Shown in pieces: positions 62,679 to 64,000 of a DNA stretch of 64,000 nt. Numbering within the stretch: position 1 is the first letter of the stretch; each line of letters opens with the position of its first letter. The notes below the pieces were generated by a model that was not told where the DNA came from, ran no database searches, and worked only from the letters and a program-made list of their open reading frames with translations. Source of the stretch: Chryseobacterium sp. Bi04 (lineage in GTDB: Bacteria; Bacteroidota; Bacteroidia; Flavobacteriales; Weeksellaceae); contig NZ_CAKKLP010000001.1 of NCBI RefSeq assembly GCF_918698085.1, positions 620,001 through 684,000 of the forward strand, read 5' to 3'. The translations under genes and the position numbers were made by a program.

Positions 62679-63365
62679 CTAATTTTTCACTAAAAGTCTG
62701 AAACCTTCTCCGTGAACATTGATAATTTCCAATCCTTCATCGTCTTTTAACAGCTTACGAAGCTTTGCAATATATACGTCCATACTTCTGGCCGTAAAGT
62801 AATTCTCTTTCTTCCAGATTTTTCTTAAAGCAAGATCTCTCGGCATGAAATCATTTCTATGGATACAAAGAAGTTTTAACAGCTCATTTTCTTTTGGAGA
62901 AAGTTTGTACTCTTTGTCACCTACTTTTAGCTGTCTCAGCATAGAGTCAAAGAAAATATTACTGATTTTGAACTGTTCCTGTTCTTCATTTTCAAGGGTA
63001 GAGCTTCTCTGAAGAATAGCTTTGATCTTATATAAAAGAAGTTCAGTGTCAAAAGGTTTGGTGATATAATCATCAGCTCCCAATTGGTATCCTTTCAAAA
63101 TATCCTCTCTCATATTTCTTGCCGTAAGGAAGATTATAGGGGTGTTTTTATCAATCTTTTTTACATCCTCAGCTAATGAAAACCCGTCTTTTTTAGGCAT
63201 CATTACGTCAAATATGCAGATGTCGAATTCGTTTTCTGTAAACTCTTTAAGTCCCTGCTCTCCGTCAGTGGCAAGGGTAACTTCAAAATTATTGATTGTT
63301 AAATAATCTTTAAGCACCGCTCCAAAACTCTGATCGTCCTCTACTAATAATATTCTGTTGCTCAT
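62679..63365 (-). CDS. OmpR/PhoB family response regulator
   Basis: A 228-aa regulator. Receiver domain (1-120): acidic pocket LLVEDDQSF, phospho-acceptor Asp in CIFDVMMPKKDG, conserved Thr in FLTARN and Lys in ITKPFD. A winged helix of the OmpR type follows (ELLKLLCIHRNDFMPRDLALRKIW; ends INVHGEGFRLLV). The similarity suggests the Bacteroidota RprY-like group, a cell-envelope stress system. The partner kinase gene lies 90 bp upstream on the same strand. Confidence 0.94.
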   Translation of the reverse strand: MSNRILLVEDDQSFGAVLKDYLTINNFEVTLATDGEQGLKEFTENEFDICIFDVMMPKKDGFSLAEDVKKIDKNTPIIFLTARNMREDILKGYQLGADDYITKPFDTELLLYKIKAILQRSSTLENEEQEQFKISNIFFDSMLRQLKVGDKEYKLSPKENELLKLLCIHRNDFMPRDLALRKIWKKENYFTARSMDVYIAKLRKLLKDDEGLEIINVHGEGFRLLVKN

Positions 63366-63454
63366 AATTTCAATAATTAAAAATTAATAATAAGAATGAA
63401 CTTTCTCACTCTCTCTTCTATATTTTGTTATTTGATTTTTTACTTCATTTAATG

Positions 63455-64000
63455 CTAGCTCATGGGCAGCTTTATGGTGAATGTGCTTCCATTTCCTTTA
63501 TTGGAATCTACAATAACCTGTCCTTTGTGCAGCTCTACAATTTTCTTAACGTACGAGAGACCTAATCCCTGCCCTTTTACGTTGTGTATATTTCCGGTTT
63601 CTTCCCTAAAGAATTTTTCGAAAATCTTGGTTTTGTTCTGGGTATCCATTCCCATTCCTTTATCAGAAACTTCAATAATATACCAGTTTCCTTCATTTTT
63701 CGTTTCTACATGAATTTCAGGAGCTTCGGGAGAGTATTTGTTGGCATTATCCAATAGATTAACCAGCATATTGGAGATGTGAAATTCATCTATTTTAAAA
63801 GTATAATGCGTCGCTGTAAACTTCTGGGTAAGTGATCCATTCCTCTGTCCTACAATAAGATTGAAGGATTCTGTAGTTCTTTTGATGAGTTCCCTTACAT
63901 TGGTTTCCTTCAGGAACAGCTTGACTTCATTTCTTTCAAGCTTAGACATATTAAGCACATTTTCTACCTGCTTTTTCATCCTCAGGTTCTCCTGTTTGAT
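63455..64000 (-). CDS. Sensor histidine kinase, C-terminal part (5' end outside window)
   Basis: The frame is open through the right edge, so this is the 3' part of a longer gene. It contains the end of the dimerisation helix (MKKQVENVLNMSKLERNEV) and the ATPase domain with N box NMLVNLLDNANKYSP, G1 VSDKGMGM, F box IFEKFFREE and G2 KGQGLGLSYV. The phospho-His and sensor domain are off the window. It phosphorylates the response regulator encoded next to it. Confidence 0.93.
   Translation of the reverse strand: MKQENLRMKKQVENVLNMSKLERNEVKLFLKETNVRELIKRTTESFNLIVGQRNGSLTQKFTATHYTFKIDEFHISNMLVNLLDNANKYSPEAPEIHVETKNEGNWYIIEVSDKGMGMDTQNKTKIFEKFFREETGNIHNVKGQGLGLSYVKKIVELHKGQVIVDSNKGNGSTFTIKLPMS

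Noticed and set aside
1..64000. tRNA, rRNA, CRISPR arrays or intact insertion sequences
   Set aside because: I looked for tRNA T-loop words, rRNA conserved stretches, regularly spaced repeats and transposase genes and saw none.

Overview
The window looks like chromosomal DNA from a Chryseobacterium-type member of the Bacteroidota (Flavobacteriia, Weeksellaceae). The evidence is low GC, no Shine-Dalgarno-like starts, many promoters with the Bacteroidota -7 box TAnnTTTG, SusC/SusD outer-membrane proteins, a type IX secretion C-terminal signal, a type III glutamine synthetase and a type III pantothenate kinase. I see no rRNA, tRNA, CRISPR array or intact insertion sequence.

Layout. 1-1064: 3' end of a GH29 fucosidase. 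1.2-12.6 kb: mostly housekeeping and hydrolase genes (NlpC/P60 lipoprotein, glnN, a DUF6909-like protein, DinB-like protein, M1 peptidase, coaX, GNAT, tadA, a TonB-C-domain protein). 11.7-17.5 kb: a WYL-domain regulator and four minus-strand transcription units: a 56-aa very acidic protein; a DUF2589 protein with two partners; a patatin-like phospholipase; and an endolysin-type M15 peptidase without a signal peptide. All five transcription units, plus one extra site before a umuC-like polymerase gene, carry the same 15-bp palindrome. It lies a fixed 14 nt (from its conserved TTTTG) upstream of the -7 box, in the same orientation each time. I read this as an undescribed WYL-controlled regulon, possibly stress- or DNA-damage-responsive, with lytic or defence-like cargo. 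17.7-37.1 kb: Na+/H+ antiporter, umuC, DUF1801, serine hydrolase, lipoprotein, glyS, truC-like gene, pyrD, DUF445, msrB, L,D-transpeptidase, cupin, fabF, thiolase, tetR, osmC and an araC-type regulator. Hairpin-forming interspersed repeats lie around truC and at 43.2 kb.

37.3-57.1 kb is a polysaccharide utilisation locus for N-glycans, probably of the high-mannose type. It encodes an AraC regulator, SusC, SusD, an MFS transporter, GH130, a previously hidden 30-aa membrane peptide, GH92, GH125, an Endo H-like GH18 with a T9SS signal, GH29, a ROK sugar kinase, a second GH92 and a mannose-6-phosphate-isomerase-like cupin. Together these can release the glycan, trim alpha-mannose and fucose, phosphorolyse the Man-beta-GlcNAc core and feed the sugars into glycolysis. 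A 14-bp-stem hairpin ends the locus.

57.2-58.8 kb is a scar. The last ~38 codons of a sugar-porter gene abut two small orphan (immunity-like) genes and the tail of a polymorphic toxin. 58.8-62.6 kb is a probable metal-handling unit: a TonB-dependent receptor with two fused HMA domains, a small Cys-rich exported protein, and a lipoprotein with three HGxPxHxC repeats. The window ends with an OmpR-type response regulator and the 3' part of its sensor kinase gene.
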